Shown: positions 1 through 10,961 of the stretch, in pieces
How the letters are laid out: each line of letters begins with the position of its first letter
How positions within the stretch are numbered: the first letter of the stretch is position 1
NCBI GenBank assembly: GCA_019828545.1
Contig: JACVRA010000159.1
Span: forward strand, 62,001-126,000
Direction of reading: 5' to 3'
Source of the DNA: Paracamarosporium sp. OC-R06-R3
Taxonomy: Eukaryota; Ascomycota; Dothideomycetes; Pleosporales; Didymosphaeriaceae
Length of the DNA stretch: 64,000 nucleotides
Position numbers and translations under genes: made by a program
Notes under the pieces: model-generated
What the model was told of the DNA's origin: nothing
Databases searched by the model: none
Seen by the model: the letters and a program-made list of their open reading frames with translations, nothing else

Positions 1-512
1 ATTTCATAGTCCTTGACGGGGAATATATAAAAGTGGCTGATGCAGCTCCCCCAAAGTTTGTATTCTGGGATGCAGCAACACTATTGATGAAGACACCATA
101 CAAAAGCCCATCAGCTGCACCTAAAACCCATCTGCAATCCCCTGACGTGTTAGGGCCAAGCCAGCCTGTATCTAACAGGCTTTCGCCACACAGGGACGAA
201 AGTGCTTCCAGAAACTTGCCGATTCGGACGCCTGCTTCCTCTCAACCGCCCTCTAATCAGCATGGCTATCAGCCAGAACTGCCGCGACGCAGCGAGCGAA
301 TTGCTGCTGCTGCTAAGCGAAAAAAGGCACAAGAAAGCTCCGTTGAGCCGTCTGGTGCAGCGATAAGCGCAGGGCAACCATTGCCTAATGTAGAACAAGC
401 ACCCACGCGTCCCTCATCGAGAAGTACACAAAGTTCTCAGCTAAGGCCGTCAGCAAAGAACAAAGAAAAGACAGACCGGAAAAAAACCTCCCGACCAACA
501 AAGCCGAAATAA
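1..512 (+). CDS. 3' end of an unrecognised ORF, truncated by the window edge
   Basis: The frame is open from base 3 to a TAA at 510-512, so this is the C-terminal part (about 169 codons) of a longer ORF whose start lies left of the window. The visible part begins with a short hydrophobic/aromatic stretch (KFVFWDAATLL) and then becomes rich in Pro, Ser, Ala and Lys/Arg. It includes a basic PRRSERIAAAAKRKK patch and a lysine-rich tail, which suggests a disordered, possibly nuclear C-terminus. Linkers of LTR-retrotransposon polyproteins can carry similar PRRSxRIA patches, but no catalytic domain is visible to support that. No function is assigned. Confidence 0.35.
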   Translation, partial: FIVLDGEYIKVADAAPPKFVFWDAATLLMKTPYKSPSAAPKTHLQSPDVLGPSQPVSNRLSPHRDESASRNLPIRTPASSQPPSNQHGYQPELPRRSERIAAAAKRKKAQESSVEPSGAAISAGQPLPNVEQAPTRPSSRSTQSSQLRPSAKNKEKTDRKKTSRPTKPK

Positions 513-954
513 AGAGAGTGTCTAAGAAAGGTCGCGCGTGGCAATGGTGGTGTGGTCGGATTTGGTAGACATGTCCTAAACTTCAGTAGACCACGAATTT
601 ATTACACCTAGTAAAGTTACGACATCCAGGCATAGAGCTGTGCAATGAACAAAGCGCCTTAAGTTAGTTGGATGTATATGCATACGTATATCTATCTACT
701 TTACAGAGGTGCCTATGAGTCTATTGGCATGTAACGTCACTAACATGAGTCTTGCGAGGTTTCTTAGATTGTGAATACACTATATGGGCTACCCGGAGGA
801 TGGCTGATTGGGAGCATACGTATACGGATACAGTACTTACTAGCTTTGATCTAATTGTCAAATCCATTTTCGATTGTATGAGGAATTGGACCACAGAAGG
901 AGTGGAAAGGATTGTAGATAGCTTTTTCGCGACATTACCTCTGAAACTATTGTT
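513..954. other. Intergenic, no gene seen
   Basis: This AT-rich spacer lies between the truncated ORF and the 3' end of the NACHT-ankyrin gene. It holds only a short chance frame (about 72 codons) with no recognisable content. Confidence 0.6.
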
Positions 955-3900
955 CTACCCTAGCTCATGAGTGGTTTTCAGTCTATTCAATCTCTCAAGG
1001 AGAAGCTTGACAATAGCCTCATGTCCATTCACTAAGGCCCATGAAAGTGGCGTCCGTCCATATTCAGAGTCCTTAGAGTTAAGACTCATTCCGCCTTTCT
1101 CAAGCAGTAGTTTAACCACAGGCTTGTGTCCTTTCTCCGATGCATGCGATAAGGGTGTCCGTCCGTTTGCCAAGTTAACGTCAGGGTCGACTTCTTGGTT
1201 CATGAGTAGTAATTTGACCACTTTCTTACGCCCACACCGCGCCGCCCATGAAAGTGGCGTCAGCCCATGTTTACACTGCGAGTTAGGGTTAACCCTGTTC
1301 TCTTTGAGTAGTAGTTTAATAACCGCCTGGTGCCCGTTCGCTGCCGCCCATGATAGTGGCGTCCGTCCATATTCAGAGTCCTTAGAGTCAGGATCTACCT
1401 CGTCTCTTCCAAGGAGTAGCTTGACTATTATTTTGTGCCCTCTTTCTGCCGCATGTGATAACGCCGTCCGTCCGTATTTGGATTTGGAGTTGGGGTCGAC
1501 CCCGCTTTCTAGGAGCAGTTTGACCATCGCCTCCTGCCCCGTCTCCGCCGCATACCAAAGCGGTATCTGTCGGGATTTAAATTCTTCAAGGTTATGATCG
1601 ACTCCACCTTTTGCCATCAATAGCTGGAAGATCACTTCGTGTCCTCTCTCTTTTGAAAACCACAGGGGTGTCCGTCCGTATTTAGACTCGGCGCGGGGAT
1701 CCACCCCAACCTTCCCTAGGAGTACCTCAACTACAGCCCTATGCCCTCTTTCCGCCGCCCACGAAAGTGGCGTTCGCCCGTATGTAGAATCCTGCGAATT
1801 AGGGTTGACTCCTGCTTCATCGAGCATGAGCTTAACAACCACGTCAAGCCCGTTCGCTGCCGCCCACAAGAGTGGCGTCCATCCATATGTAGACTTAGAA
1901 TCTGGATCGACTGCTTCATGCTCGAGTAGTAACTTTATTACGGCCAACTCTTTCCTTGCTACTGCGTACCATAGCGGCGTCCATCTTTTTGCTGAGTCTT
2001 TAGAGTTTGGGTCGACGCCATTCTTTGCGAGGAGCAGTGCAACCACCGTCTCGTGCCCTCTCTCTGCTGCATATGACAGAGGCGTCCGCCCATGTGTATC
2101 CTTAGAATCGGGTTTGTTCCCATTATCCAGTAAAGCCACTATTGTGTCCAGCAATCCAAAACATGCAGCAAGATGTATGCCCGTCATTTGTCTTGGCACA
2201 TCTTGACTGTAGCCACGACAACGGTAGTCTTTTATGGCCATCATTACCTGACAGGACCAAGACACCTTATTTTCAGCTTGAAGAAAGGCTAGAACCAATT
2301 GGCTCATTTCAGTAGAAGCTGAGCGAGCATGATGTCCCCAGTTGTGCGCCGCATAATCATAGAGCGGATACGACTCCAGGCTCTCTTCAAAATCGTGGTC
2401 CGATTGACGAAATCCGCTCTCAAATGCATCAAACGAGAGATAGGTTAGGCATATTGCCGAGATATCACTTTCTACATTCGGAAACCATTGCTTCTTTGTT
2501 CTTTCGAAATACTCCTGTGCCGTATAGTGGACTAACTGGATTGTGCCGTTTTGTTCTGTGATTAAACCAGCGCACACAGAGACCATATCCTCAACCTGTG
2601 GGAAGTTCTCTTGGTCGAGTTCTGGCTCACCAACTTCAACAGCAAGCGCGTGCTGAAGCTCTAACGTAGTTAATGGTCTTTTTGCACAAGTGACCCAAGA
2701 TAGTACTTGCTTAGCAAGCTCAGTCCGGTTAGACTTTTGACCTTCGATACGGCCCATTGCGTCCCTATACGCAAAATCATACGCATTAGAACCGGTTGGC
2801 AGTTCTTTTAGAGCAGTGCGGACAGCCTTAGGGGATCTTATTCCGATTAAGGAATCAAGATGAAGTCTTGCAAGCAAAAACCTAGTGAAGTCAGTGCATT
2901 CCTTTGGTATGGTACGAGAGACCACATACATGCCATCCACGGCATTCACAATTTCGGTCTTAATCTGCTCTTGTAGATCCGGGTTCCGTCCAACAAAAGA
3001 CGGTAGGCGTGATATATGGGCGTCCACATAGCTGCGAACGTCTTGTTTACTGGCACATATCTCTAGGGATATGCTGCCTGTAAATTTCTCTATGATCTCT
3101 GGGATGAATCTCGATGTTGCGAAGATATTTGCCGTGCATTTTTTCTGGAGGATGAAGATTTCTGACAGGAATCTCGAACCACACCCTTCAGATGTTTGAC
3201 ATTCATCGAGGGCGTCGACGATAATGAAGACTCTAGAGTACATAGCGGCTACGGACTGAAGGCTCCTCGATATCTCGTCAAATGAAGGTCGTGTCCGTTT
3301 TTTCTTGTGGCACTCATAAAGATCTGTTAAGCTACTTGGCAGGGAAGGCTGTCCCTGAGCAAGCTGCTTTAGCAGGTTCGTGAGGAGATCTTCAGCCCTC
3401 TGCTCACCTTGCCGTAGGAAGTCACAGTAAAGGTATGCTACGCCAACATTCGGATCGTTGTGAAACCGTGCGCACATGTTTTCAATCACTATGGATGTGA
3501 GTATTGTCTTACCCGCTCCGGGAATGCCTGGACAGAACAGCGTCTGCTTATCGGTCGCCACCCATGCCTGGAATTTCTCTGAATCCAGAAACCACTGGCC
3601 ACTTCCTGCTTGACGTTGATTGATGAAGTCGCTTTGGCAAGGGGCATAGTCGACTAGAGTAATCCAGTCGAGAATGGTTTGCCTTTCTAAGTCAACGTGG
3701 TGTGCACATAGTTGTCTTACGTCGTCTTGGGCGTAATCTTGTGCCCCCTGAATCTCCGCTAGCATTGCATTCAGCCTGGTAAGTTGCCCCTCATCCCGAA
3801 TTGATTTGCTCCTGACTGTCTGGATCAGCTCTAAAAGGGCCTCTCGATTCTCGTCGGAAGACTTCTTCATCTCGTTAATCAGCACTCTGAATCTATCAGC

Positions 3901-4357
3901 CCTGCGTAATCTAAAACACTCATCATATTTTCACCTACCGAGTCTCGTTGGTTAGTGCTAGTTGCAGCAGTGACTTTTCACGTTGGATTGCAGATATGAG
4001 CTTTTCTACCTCCTTCTCGTTGAATGGCCAATTCAGCGCTGACAGCACATTTTTGGCACCCCTCTTAGGTTCTAGCTTTGTCCTAAGAGCCTCGAGAGCA
4101 ACACTCAACCGAGATAGAGGTGTATTTAATCCTTCTTCAAGAGTCTTGATCTTCTCTAGCCATGTCGTACTTTCATCCGCGACGTCTACATGATCTTGGA
4201 GTTGAAAGAGAAGAGCTTCACAACCTAAAATCTCTTCACGAAGGCGCCTTCGTTCCTTTGTCGCGCCAGATGCTCCAACAATATACTTAATGACGTCCGA
4301 GGAGAGTTGAAGGACGGCGATGAGTCCGGTAGATATACTAAAAGGATCCATCTCCAC
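955..4357 (-). CDS. Fungal NLR-like STAND protein: Helo-like N-terminus, NACHT, 12 ankyrin repeats
   Basis: Two exons, complement(955..3886, 3939..4357), give 1116 aa. The 52-nt intron (GTAGGT...CAG) joins in frame. Residues 1-140 start with a hydrophobic amphipathic block (DPFSISTGLIAVLQLSSDVI), the signature of the fungal Helo-like/STAND N-terminal domain used for membrane targeting or death signalling. A NACHT ATPase follows, with P-loop GIPGAGKT near residues 260-267 and Walker B VFIIVDALDEC near 359-370. A winged-helix-like region follows, and from about residue 705 to the end there are 12 ankyrin repeats of about 34 residues. Most repeats share the core YGRTPLSWAAERGH and a VDPNSKDSE-type loop. 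Such proteins are thought to act in fungal non-self recognition and regulated cell death. Function here is inferred from architecture; the gene looks intact. Confidence 0.9.
1003..2150 (-). repeat. In-frame tandem ankyrin-repeat array (about 100-bp unit, 12 copies)
   Basis: Within the NACHT gene, about 102-bp coding units recur head to tail. On the plus strand the recurring phrase is close to 'agtggcgtccgtccatat'. Several copies are near-identical at the nucleotide level. The loop of each repeat (positions between the helices) varies more than the helices. Confidence 0.85.
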
Positions 4358-5463
4358 AATTTGTTGTTTATAGTGAAGATAGTCTCACGTATGCTATATC
4401 GAATTAGTGAGCATTGGTGTGTCCTTTGCTAGGTATATTCCGCTACATTTGCTTTTCTGTCTGCTTATGCACCGATCATAACTGACCGTATGGTACAAGA
4501 AAAAGGGCGTAGAAGGTGAAGAAAAGAGAAGCGAAAGAGGTATTGATGCCAAGAAGGGTCGAGGAGCTATCGATGTATCTCAGCCTCGTCAGAATCAGAA
4601 AGAGTTTGCAAGAGCGCTAGGTTTTATTAGCGCCCACTTGCAAGTTTTGACGGACAAAGGAATGGTCTTAAAGGCGCTGTTGCCTGGTTTAGACTTAGAC
4701 AGTGTCACTGAATAGATCAATGAAATCCAAAACTCAGTGGCAAGGCAACTTTCAGCCTTTGCGTTGTGTGCCCTTGAGATCGGCAGCGCGTGTGTGGTGC
4801 CAGCTAGATGTTCGCTGCGTCTGAACTATCAATCCGTACACAGCCGCCCCAATCATCATGGGCCCATTCATATGGATTCACCGGCCAGGTGAGCCGGCTG
4901 ATGGGGAGGCAGAATTTGATCACAAGGCTGCGAGGCTTACGTCGACCTGCTTGACAGTCTCAACAGCCATAGCCCTGACCTGTTAGATTACAATTATGTA
5001 GCAATTGTGCTAGCTGAAATTAGTAATCGCTCTAACCAAAGGCAGTGAAGATAGCGTTCCTAAATAATTTGAGTGCTACCTCCAGCCCTGCAGCTAAAAT
5101 TAAATAAGAAATGGACCATATACTCCAGTTCAATTACAAAGTCGTAACACTTGCAAAACCCATACGAAGCTATATCTTGTACACATTCGCTTCACATGGA
5201 AGATAACGTCTTAGGTTTAATTCTATATCTAAAGAGCACTGGTTGTATTGTAGCCGAGGAATAGGCTACCCAGAGACAAGGAGATGCATTCCTGTTATTG
5301 GCTTGTATGTAGATATCCTCTTTGTTCGTGATCACGAGATAATGTTATGGGGTCCTATCCGAATTTGGCTTAGTTCAACCCTACGCCCCAATAACACGTA
5401 ATCTTAGGATATAGCCATTGTCACGCTCAGCATAACGTTCGTTACTACAACTCCTACTACATC
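4358..5463. other. Intergenic with a short coding-like relic
   Basis: This 1.1-kb spacer separates the NACHT-ankyrin gene from the DUF829 gene. An uninterrupted frame at 4482-4715 (+) has amino-acid composition like real coding sequence but no ATG near its start. Nothing else is recognised. The inverted repeat TAACG-TT-CGTTA (5433-5444) lies just upstream of the DUF829 ATG. Confidence 0.5.
4482..4715 (+). pseudogene. Coding-like relic, 3' end of an unknown ORF
   Basis: After a TAA at 4479-4481 the frame stays open for 77 codons to TAG at 4713-4715. It reads charged residues first (KKKGVEGEEKRSERG) and then an amphipathic C-terminal segment (EFARALGFISAHLQVL, then LKALLPGLDLDSVTE). No start codon or upstream exon is evident, so it may be a remnant of a transposon or decayed gene. 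No family is recognised. Confidence 0.25.
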
Positions 5464-6297
5464 ATGCATGCACCCAGATTCGTCCCGCTTGGGGCGTCGA
5501 CGTCACTCTACACCCCGCCAGCTGCTGCCACAGGTCATCTCATCATCCTTGCAACATGGCTTGGAGCAGCCGATAAGCACATCACCAAGTATGCGACGGC
5601 ATACGCTGAGCTGGCGCCCGAATCGAGAATCCTGCTTATACAGAGCCCGGTGACAGGATTGTTCCAAACATATGCGGCCCATCGACGAGCCATGCGACCG
5701 GCGGTCAAAGTGATACGAGCTGTGTGTGACGAGTGCGGCGAAGCTCGTCCACATATCTTACTGCACTCTTTCTCCAATGCCGGAGCAACTACGGTCGCAA
5801 ATCTCTCCCACGTCTATAGTGAAGAGTATAAAATGCCGTTGCCAGTAGTTGGCCTCATATGTGACAGTGCGTTCGCCAAAGGAGGGTACAAACAGAACTA
5901 CAACAGCTCCCTGAGCTCACTTCCAGAGGCTTTCATCTTCAAAATTGCGGGGCCACCGATCTCAAATATCATGATATTACTACAAGAGCTGTCTATCGCC
6001 ATTGGCAGATACGAGAGGCCTGAAGAGTATCTGCGCAAGAGTATTCTCGATGAGCGACTTCTAGCGGTTGGAGAACCTGGAGAAGAAGGACATAAAAGAA
6101 TTTGTTATATTGCCTCGAAGGCAGACACGATGATACCTTGGAAAGACGTCTTGAGTCATGCGGAGAAGGCTCGCAGCGAGGGGTGGAAGGTCGTCATGTT
6201 CATGTATGACGATACTCCACATTGCAATCACATGGCAAAGCACGAAGACGAGTATAAGAAGACTATGAAGGCAACGTGGACCAAATCAAAGTTGTGA
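5464..6297 (+). CDS. DUF829/TMEM53-type alpha/beta hydrolase (PaxU-like)
   Basis: Single-exon gene, 277 aa. The N-terminal strand-turn LIILATWLGAADKHITKY is the hallmark of the DUF829/TMEM53 family. The nucleophile elbow is HSFSNAG (Ser104), followed by a DSAF segment and a C-terminal PHCNHM histidine, consistent with an alpha/beta-hydrolase triad. Fungal members occur in secondary-metabolite loci, for example paxU in the paxilline cluster, where their exact reaction is unclear. Here it is the first gene of the PKS cluster, and an identical CGTTCGTTA element lies 20 nt upstream of its ATG and 41 nt upstream of the PKS ATG. An ester/thioester-acting accessory role is plausible but unproven. 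Length matches the family and no defect is seen. Confidence 0.85.
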   Translation: MHAPRFVPLGASTSLYTPPAAATGHLIILATWLGAADKHITKYATAYAELAPESRILLIQSPVTGLFQTYAAHRRAMRPAVKVIRAVCDECGEARPHILLHSFSNAGATTVANLSHVYSEEYKMPLPVVGLICDSAFAKGGYKQNYNSSLSSLPEAFIFKIAGPPISNIMILLQELSIAIGRYERPEEYLRKSILDERLLAVGEPGEEGHKRICYIASKADTMIPWKDVLSHAEKARSEGWKVVMFMYDDTPHCNHMAKHEDEYKKTMKATWTKSKL

Positions 6298-7400
6298 GCT
6301 GTATTTACTCGAGAGAGGATAGAGGCTGTATTGTTTGCTACCATGATGACGGTCTAGCCAGCTCCATCCAGTGACAATTGGAAATTCGAAGTACCCTACG
6401 TTTGGGAACTTGCTGAACAAATCGTCGATCACCAAGTCCGCTCCAAACAGCAGCAGAATACGAAGAGAGCGCCACAGGAGAAGAATTTGGTCCTGTACCA
6501 TCAAAGGATTGCACAAAGCACATGACGTTGTATCAATCCTAGGCAGTGTCCTAGGCAGTGTCCCAGGCAAGTTTCCAGGCATTGTTGAACATGCACCCGG
6601 ACCCGGAGGAGCCATATTGTTCGTGGTGGTGGAAGCTGACGTTGTGAAACATCGGAATATGTCCCAAAAGGTCACGAAGGTTTCATACACCATCGCAGTA
6701 TGAGACATCAACGTCACTAGCTTCGCAAGGTTTCTGCCTTGAACAGTGGATTCACATGCATAGATATGGCGCTTACTATGCTGCATGCATGAGCTTCGGA
6801 GTCCGAGGATAAATTATCATGCGATTGATTGATAGTTCCACATCCGCTTATGCACGTGGCCATGTTCAAGTCTCTAGCGAGACAGGGTGGCGGACCTGTT
6901 ACCCTATCAGGAGCAGCGAGGCTCGTTTATTCGAAACCTAGTAAGGCAGGCACAACGGTTCCTGCCGCTGCAATATCGTTGGGAGACCGGAAATATATTA
7001 GGCTGTGGGGTTGTCAATAGCCTGTCGATCCGTATGGATCCCACTCACAGTAGGCACAAAACGATCGGGGGCCAAAATCACCCTGTAACTGTGGTCTGCA
7101 AGCTTTACCTTGTCTGGCATCCCTGTCATGGTGTACTTGCGTCACCTGCGGCGTAACCATCTGAACATGGGAAAAGGCTTGGATGGTTTACGGCACGGCT
7201 GCATTTGCGCGGCCGATGTACTATGTTACCATACCCGGCGTTCACCTTCACATCCGGGTCGTAGGAAGAGCCCTGAAGCACCTACTACCACTACGTGCAG
7301 CCGATAGCATCCAATACGTCGCAACTCGGTATCCTGGTTCACGGTGTTAGTAGTTCAACAATAGTAGCATTTCGCAGATCAACGCCCAGGAAACTTCACG
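6298..7400. other. Intergenic between DUF829 and P450 genes
   Basis: 1.1 kb that includes the P450 promoter. It holds a short direct repeat (cctaggcagtgt, nearly three copies at about 6538-6580). A 166-codon minus-strand frame at 6286-6786 starts with a true ATG but resembles nothing known and is Pro/Thr-biased over the repeat; it is not called as a gene. Confidence 0.5.
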
Positions 7401-9012
7401 ATGGCAGCTTCAGGATATATATTGCTCGCTGTCATCTTCCTACTAGCATGGAGGTTGTGGAGATTTACCATAACGCCATGGCTACATCCTCAAGAACCTC
7501 GGGAACTTCCATATTGGATTCCATTCCTAGGGCACACAGCCGGTTATGTTAGTAACGGGCATGATGTACTTCTACGTGCGCGGTTCGTGGTCGTCCCAGC
7601 ATCAGATGTATAAAATCTCCGCTGACTTACAGCGTACCAGGAAGTATGTTAGCTCGCGGGAACCGTTTGCTATAACGCTCATTACAAGAAAAATGTATTT
7701 TGTGGTGGAGCCCGAAGATGCGGCCAATGTGTATAAGAACACCACTAGTTTTGTTTTCGATAAAGTCGTTCAGTCGCTACAACGCACATTCGGAATCTCC
7801 GACGAAACAATGACCGCTACTTGGAAGCTTGGATATGACTCTGAGACCAATGGTGAAAAAGAGAATGACAACATTAGCGCTCAGAAGGCGGCAGGGAAGA
7901 GTCTGGGAGAGCTGAGTATGGATTTCTGGAGGATACAGACAGTTGGCGCAGAAGGGTACAACGATCTTGAGACCAAGTTCTCGCGCTATATCGAGATGCT
8001 GCTATCCCAGCAAGTCGATCAGGCAGCTTCAAAAGGTGGCCTAGTCGATCTTTTACACCTCACCAACGTAGTTCTTGTTGGTGCGGCTCTTCGGGCGTTA
8101 TTTGGGGACTTGTTGCTCGAGATGCAGCCTGATCTTATAGAAACATACGTGGCGTTTGATACCGAGAGTTGGAAGCTTTGGTTCAAATGGCCCATTGCTG
8201 GCTCCATGTACAAACGAAAAGCTCTCCTGGAAGACGCGCTGAAGAGATGGGTCGAGGTTCCCGAAGAGCAGAGACCGGGAAGAAGTTTTCTGATAGAGAC
8301 AGTCGAGCGGACACAGCGAGGATTGGGAACATCATCTGCGGACCTGGCAAAAATCATGAATCTGATCATATTCGTGTAAGTGGTGCGCACTTTGCAAGTC
8401 CGTTGAAGTACTGACCATATTAGCGTGAGTACCAACACGTACAAAGTTTGTTACTGGGGTCTTGCTCACCTAATGAACTCACCTGCTCTTCTCTCAAATA
8501 TCAATGCAGAGCTTGCTCCTGCGTTAGCCAGAGACAAACCTTTAGATCTCACCTACCTTCGCAGCTCCACACCATGGACCTCCGCCCTCTTCCACGAATC
8601 TCTACGCTATTACAGCGCCAGCTCCTCTATCCGCGCTACATCTCGCCCGGCCATGGTACGTGGAAAGATCATCCCTGCTGGCTCTGTTGTCTTGCTGCCA
8701 TTCCGACCCCAGCACTTTGACCCGAGCATCTTTGGCGAGGACGCAGACATCTTTGCTCCCGCTAGGTTCATCAATGACAAAAGACTGTCCAATAGTCCGA
8801 AATTTCGGGGTTTCAGTGGTGGCAGCTCGTATTGCCCGGGTAGAGCTCTGGCGAGGATGCAGTTCACTATCTTGGTGGCGTCGATACTGGGGAGATACGA
8901 TGTTAGGGTGATGGGGGAAGGGGTACCTGTGACTGATACTAAGATTCCTACCAAGGGTATGTTAGCACCGAAGAAGGGGGAAAAGGTTATCTTGAAGATT
9001 ATGAAACGATAA
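7401..9012 (+). CDS. Cytochrome P450 monooxygenase of the PKS cluster
   Basis: Three exons, 7401..7582, 7641..8375 and 8424..9012, encode 501 aa. The introns (58 and 48 nt) have CTGAC branch points and close in phase. The N-terminus is a membrane anchor (GYILLAVIFLLAWRLW) followed by a basic/Pro hinge (PYWIPFLGH). ExxR is HESLR (Glu364, Arg367). The haem-binding loop is FSGGSSYCPGR with the cysteine thiolate at residue 443. The I-helix region is atypical, ending the second exon at KIMNLIIFV and continuing STNTYKVCYW, as in CYP7/prostacyclin-synthase-like fungal P450s where the usual AGxDT is weak. An ER-membrane oxygenase acting on the polyketide is inferred from context. It converges with the receptor gene downstream. 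Confidence 0.92.
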
Positions 9013-9101
9013 ACATGGGATAGGTTTTTATGGAACAAGTAGTAGTAACATAGTTTGAATAAGATTGTTTGTATTGAAAGACAACGCGACCCTGCTACAA
9101 C

Positions 9102-10414
9102 TCAGCCATGTAAGTGAGTTCTCCCTTCTTGTGATGCTCCATAGTCACCCATTGTTCCGACATCCTGCGATGAACTCGCGGCAGTTGAATGGTTTCTTTC
9201 CGGTCCGCTCGTGCTCACAACCAACTCCTCAAACTCCACATCGGTCACGACGTTGCCTTTTGTCTTCTTTCTAGCCTTGTTCCCGCCGATCGTCGTTATG
9301 GACCTAGTCATCCGGCCCTCCTGACTACCCACCCGGGTGCTTAGTCGAGAGGCTAAACCACTGGACAAAAGCCAAGAGTTAACTGTAGAGGCTGCTCGGA
9401 TAACCCAGGGCTGCTTGCTTGTGTGATTTGCGAACATGGGGAATGCAGTCAGGGATGCTACAAGGAATCCCGTTGTCAACTGTGTTGTTGCGAAGAAGCA
9501 AACCTTGCTCATCCAGAATGTCGTGTCATTACGGTCGTTTCGTAGTTTAAGCAAGTAGTGGACCCGCAAGCCGGAGGAAACCAATGCAAGTATACCGAGG
9601 GTGAAAAGCGCCGATAGCCCGACCTTTCGACTTCTTTTAATTTGCAGGCCCAGAATGACACGTACGGGGAGAAGCCAGGTCAAACTATCCGTCAAGAGTG
9701 TGATCGCGCTGCCAGCCACTGATATAGTTACCCAGTCTAGGCATTTACCCGAGTCAATTGTCTCGTCCCAAAATTTGGCGCGTGGGCTGCAATTAAAGAT
9801 GAGCAGCATCAGTCGCGTGAAATCGAAAATACAATTCACACTGATCAGCAAGGTCGATGCCCAGAATGTGGTATTTCGTACTCCTGGCGGTACGAAGATA
9901 CGTATGTACTGTAACAATATGTTGACCTTGACGCAAATAGCCACACTGGTCCAAACGATGAGAGAAATATAGTAGAGCTGGATGTAGTTAGCGATACGTT
10001 CAGTTTGAAGACCGCGACTATACTGACCAGCATGTGTCGCATAAAATGTCTATGTGATATATCCCACTGATGTACGCCAACGGGAAGTTTGCATATCATG
10101 ATGCCTACTGGTGCAAAGCCCGCACTATAGATGAGCTACTGCTATGTCAGCGCTCATACTCAGCTGGTACGACCTCGTATAAAGTAGCTGCGTACCCATC
10201 CAACGACCAGCAAGTAGTCTTCTGGCAACATACGGCGAATGACGCGCAGTTGCACGTAAATCTTCATGCTGAAGACCACCTGAGACAGTACAAAGACTCC
10301 CACGAACAGAGGGAAAGCAAACTCCGCATATTCCGGCCTATCAGGATTAGATACGACTCCCCGTGGTGGATCTGCCGCAATTGAGTCTAGGAATGCTTCG
10401 CGATCTTGTGCCAT
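9102..10414 (-). CDS. PTH11/SAT4-type seven-transmembrane fungal rhodopsin-domain protein
   Basis: Three exons, complement(9102..9977, 10028..10135, 10196..10414), give 400 aa; both introns (50 and 60 nt) have clean branch points. The start at 10414 gives a short extracellular N-terminus (AQDREAFLDSIAADPPRG) before TM1. An upstream in-frame ATG at 10543 would add 43 residues without family support. Typical segments are visible: RRMLPEDYLLVVGW after TM1, LYYISLIVWTSVAICVKVNILLQYIRIF, FNCSP/KCLDW cysteines, TLLTDSLTWLLPV, and GLSALFTLGILALVSSGLRV. The cytoplasmic tail is polar and Ser/Thr-rich. The family includes plasma-membrane receptors such as PTH11 and many uncharacterised proteins. Presence inside a PKS cluster suggests sensing or membrane-domain enzyme function, which the sequence cannot settle. 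Confidence 0.88.
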
Positions 10415-10961
10415 CCTGCTGAATCTTGGCTTTTGAAATGTCGAGGAAAAGGCAAAGACGCCAATGTCGCTAAAAACGTGGGAACAATAGAGACGCGGAA
10501 AGTTTGGAACGAGCGGAACGGGTGCGAACGGTATGGCCGCCACGAAATCCGGGTTCGCGCATCGCCAGTGCTCGAATCAACATTCTGGAAGGGTAGTGCA
10601 GTTCTTACATGCATTATCAACACCGAATACCAGGGTACAAGGGGAGGACAGGGATAGCCGCCGGACTTCGAGAGCATGCAGCGTAGCGAAACGGGACCAC
10701 TCACGATGCACACCCCCACACCATGTCGGGCCACTTGACACGTTTTACCCGCATCAGGCGGGACCGATTTAATTTACAAATCGCGGGAATTGTACCCAGG
10801 AAGCGGGCGAATTACGACTTCGCACGAGAAGCAAGCATCCCAGCACGCAGTCAACTAATCACTCACACGCAATATTAAAGCTCCCTAGGGGATTAATACT
10901 TTTAATTGGAGAATATCATAGAGTCTCGTAAAGAACTCCGTGGATATGTACAAATACGAAA
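10415..10961. other. Intergenic: receptor promoter and DUF4188 3' region
   Basis: 547 nt between two minus-strand genes. An ATG-started frame continues upstream of the chosen receptor start, but no conserved content is seen. Confidence 0.5.

Noticed and set aside
971..2206. Plus-strand ORFs (up to 208 codons) over the ankyrin region
   Set aside because: They are antisense shadows of the ankyrin repeats; their apparent internal repetition only mirrors the repeat array.
6286..6786. 166-codon minus-strand ORF with a true ATG downstream of the DUF829 gene
   Set aside because: It reads through a short nucleotide repeat, has Thr/Pro-rich composition, shows no motif, and overlaps the DUF829 3' end; chance is more likely.
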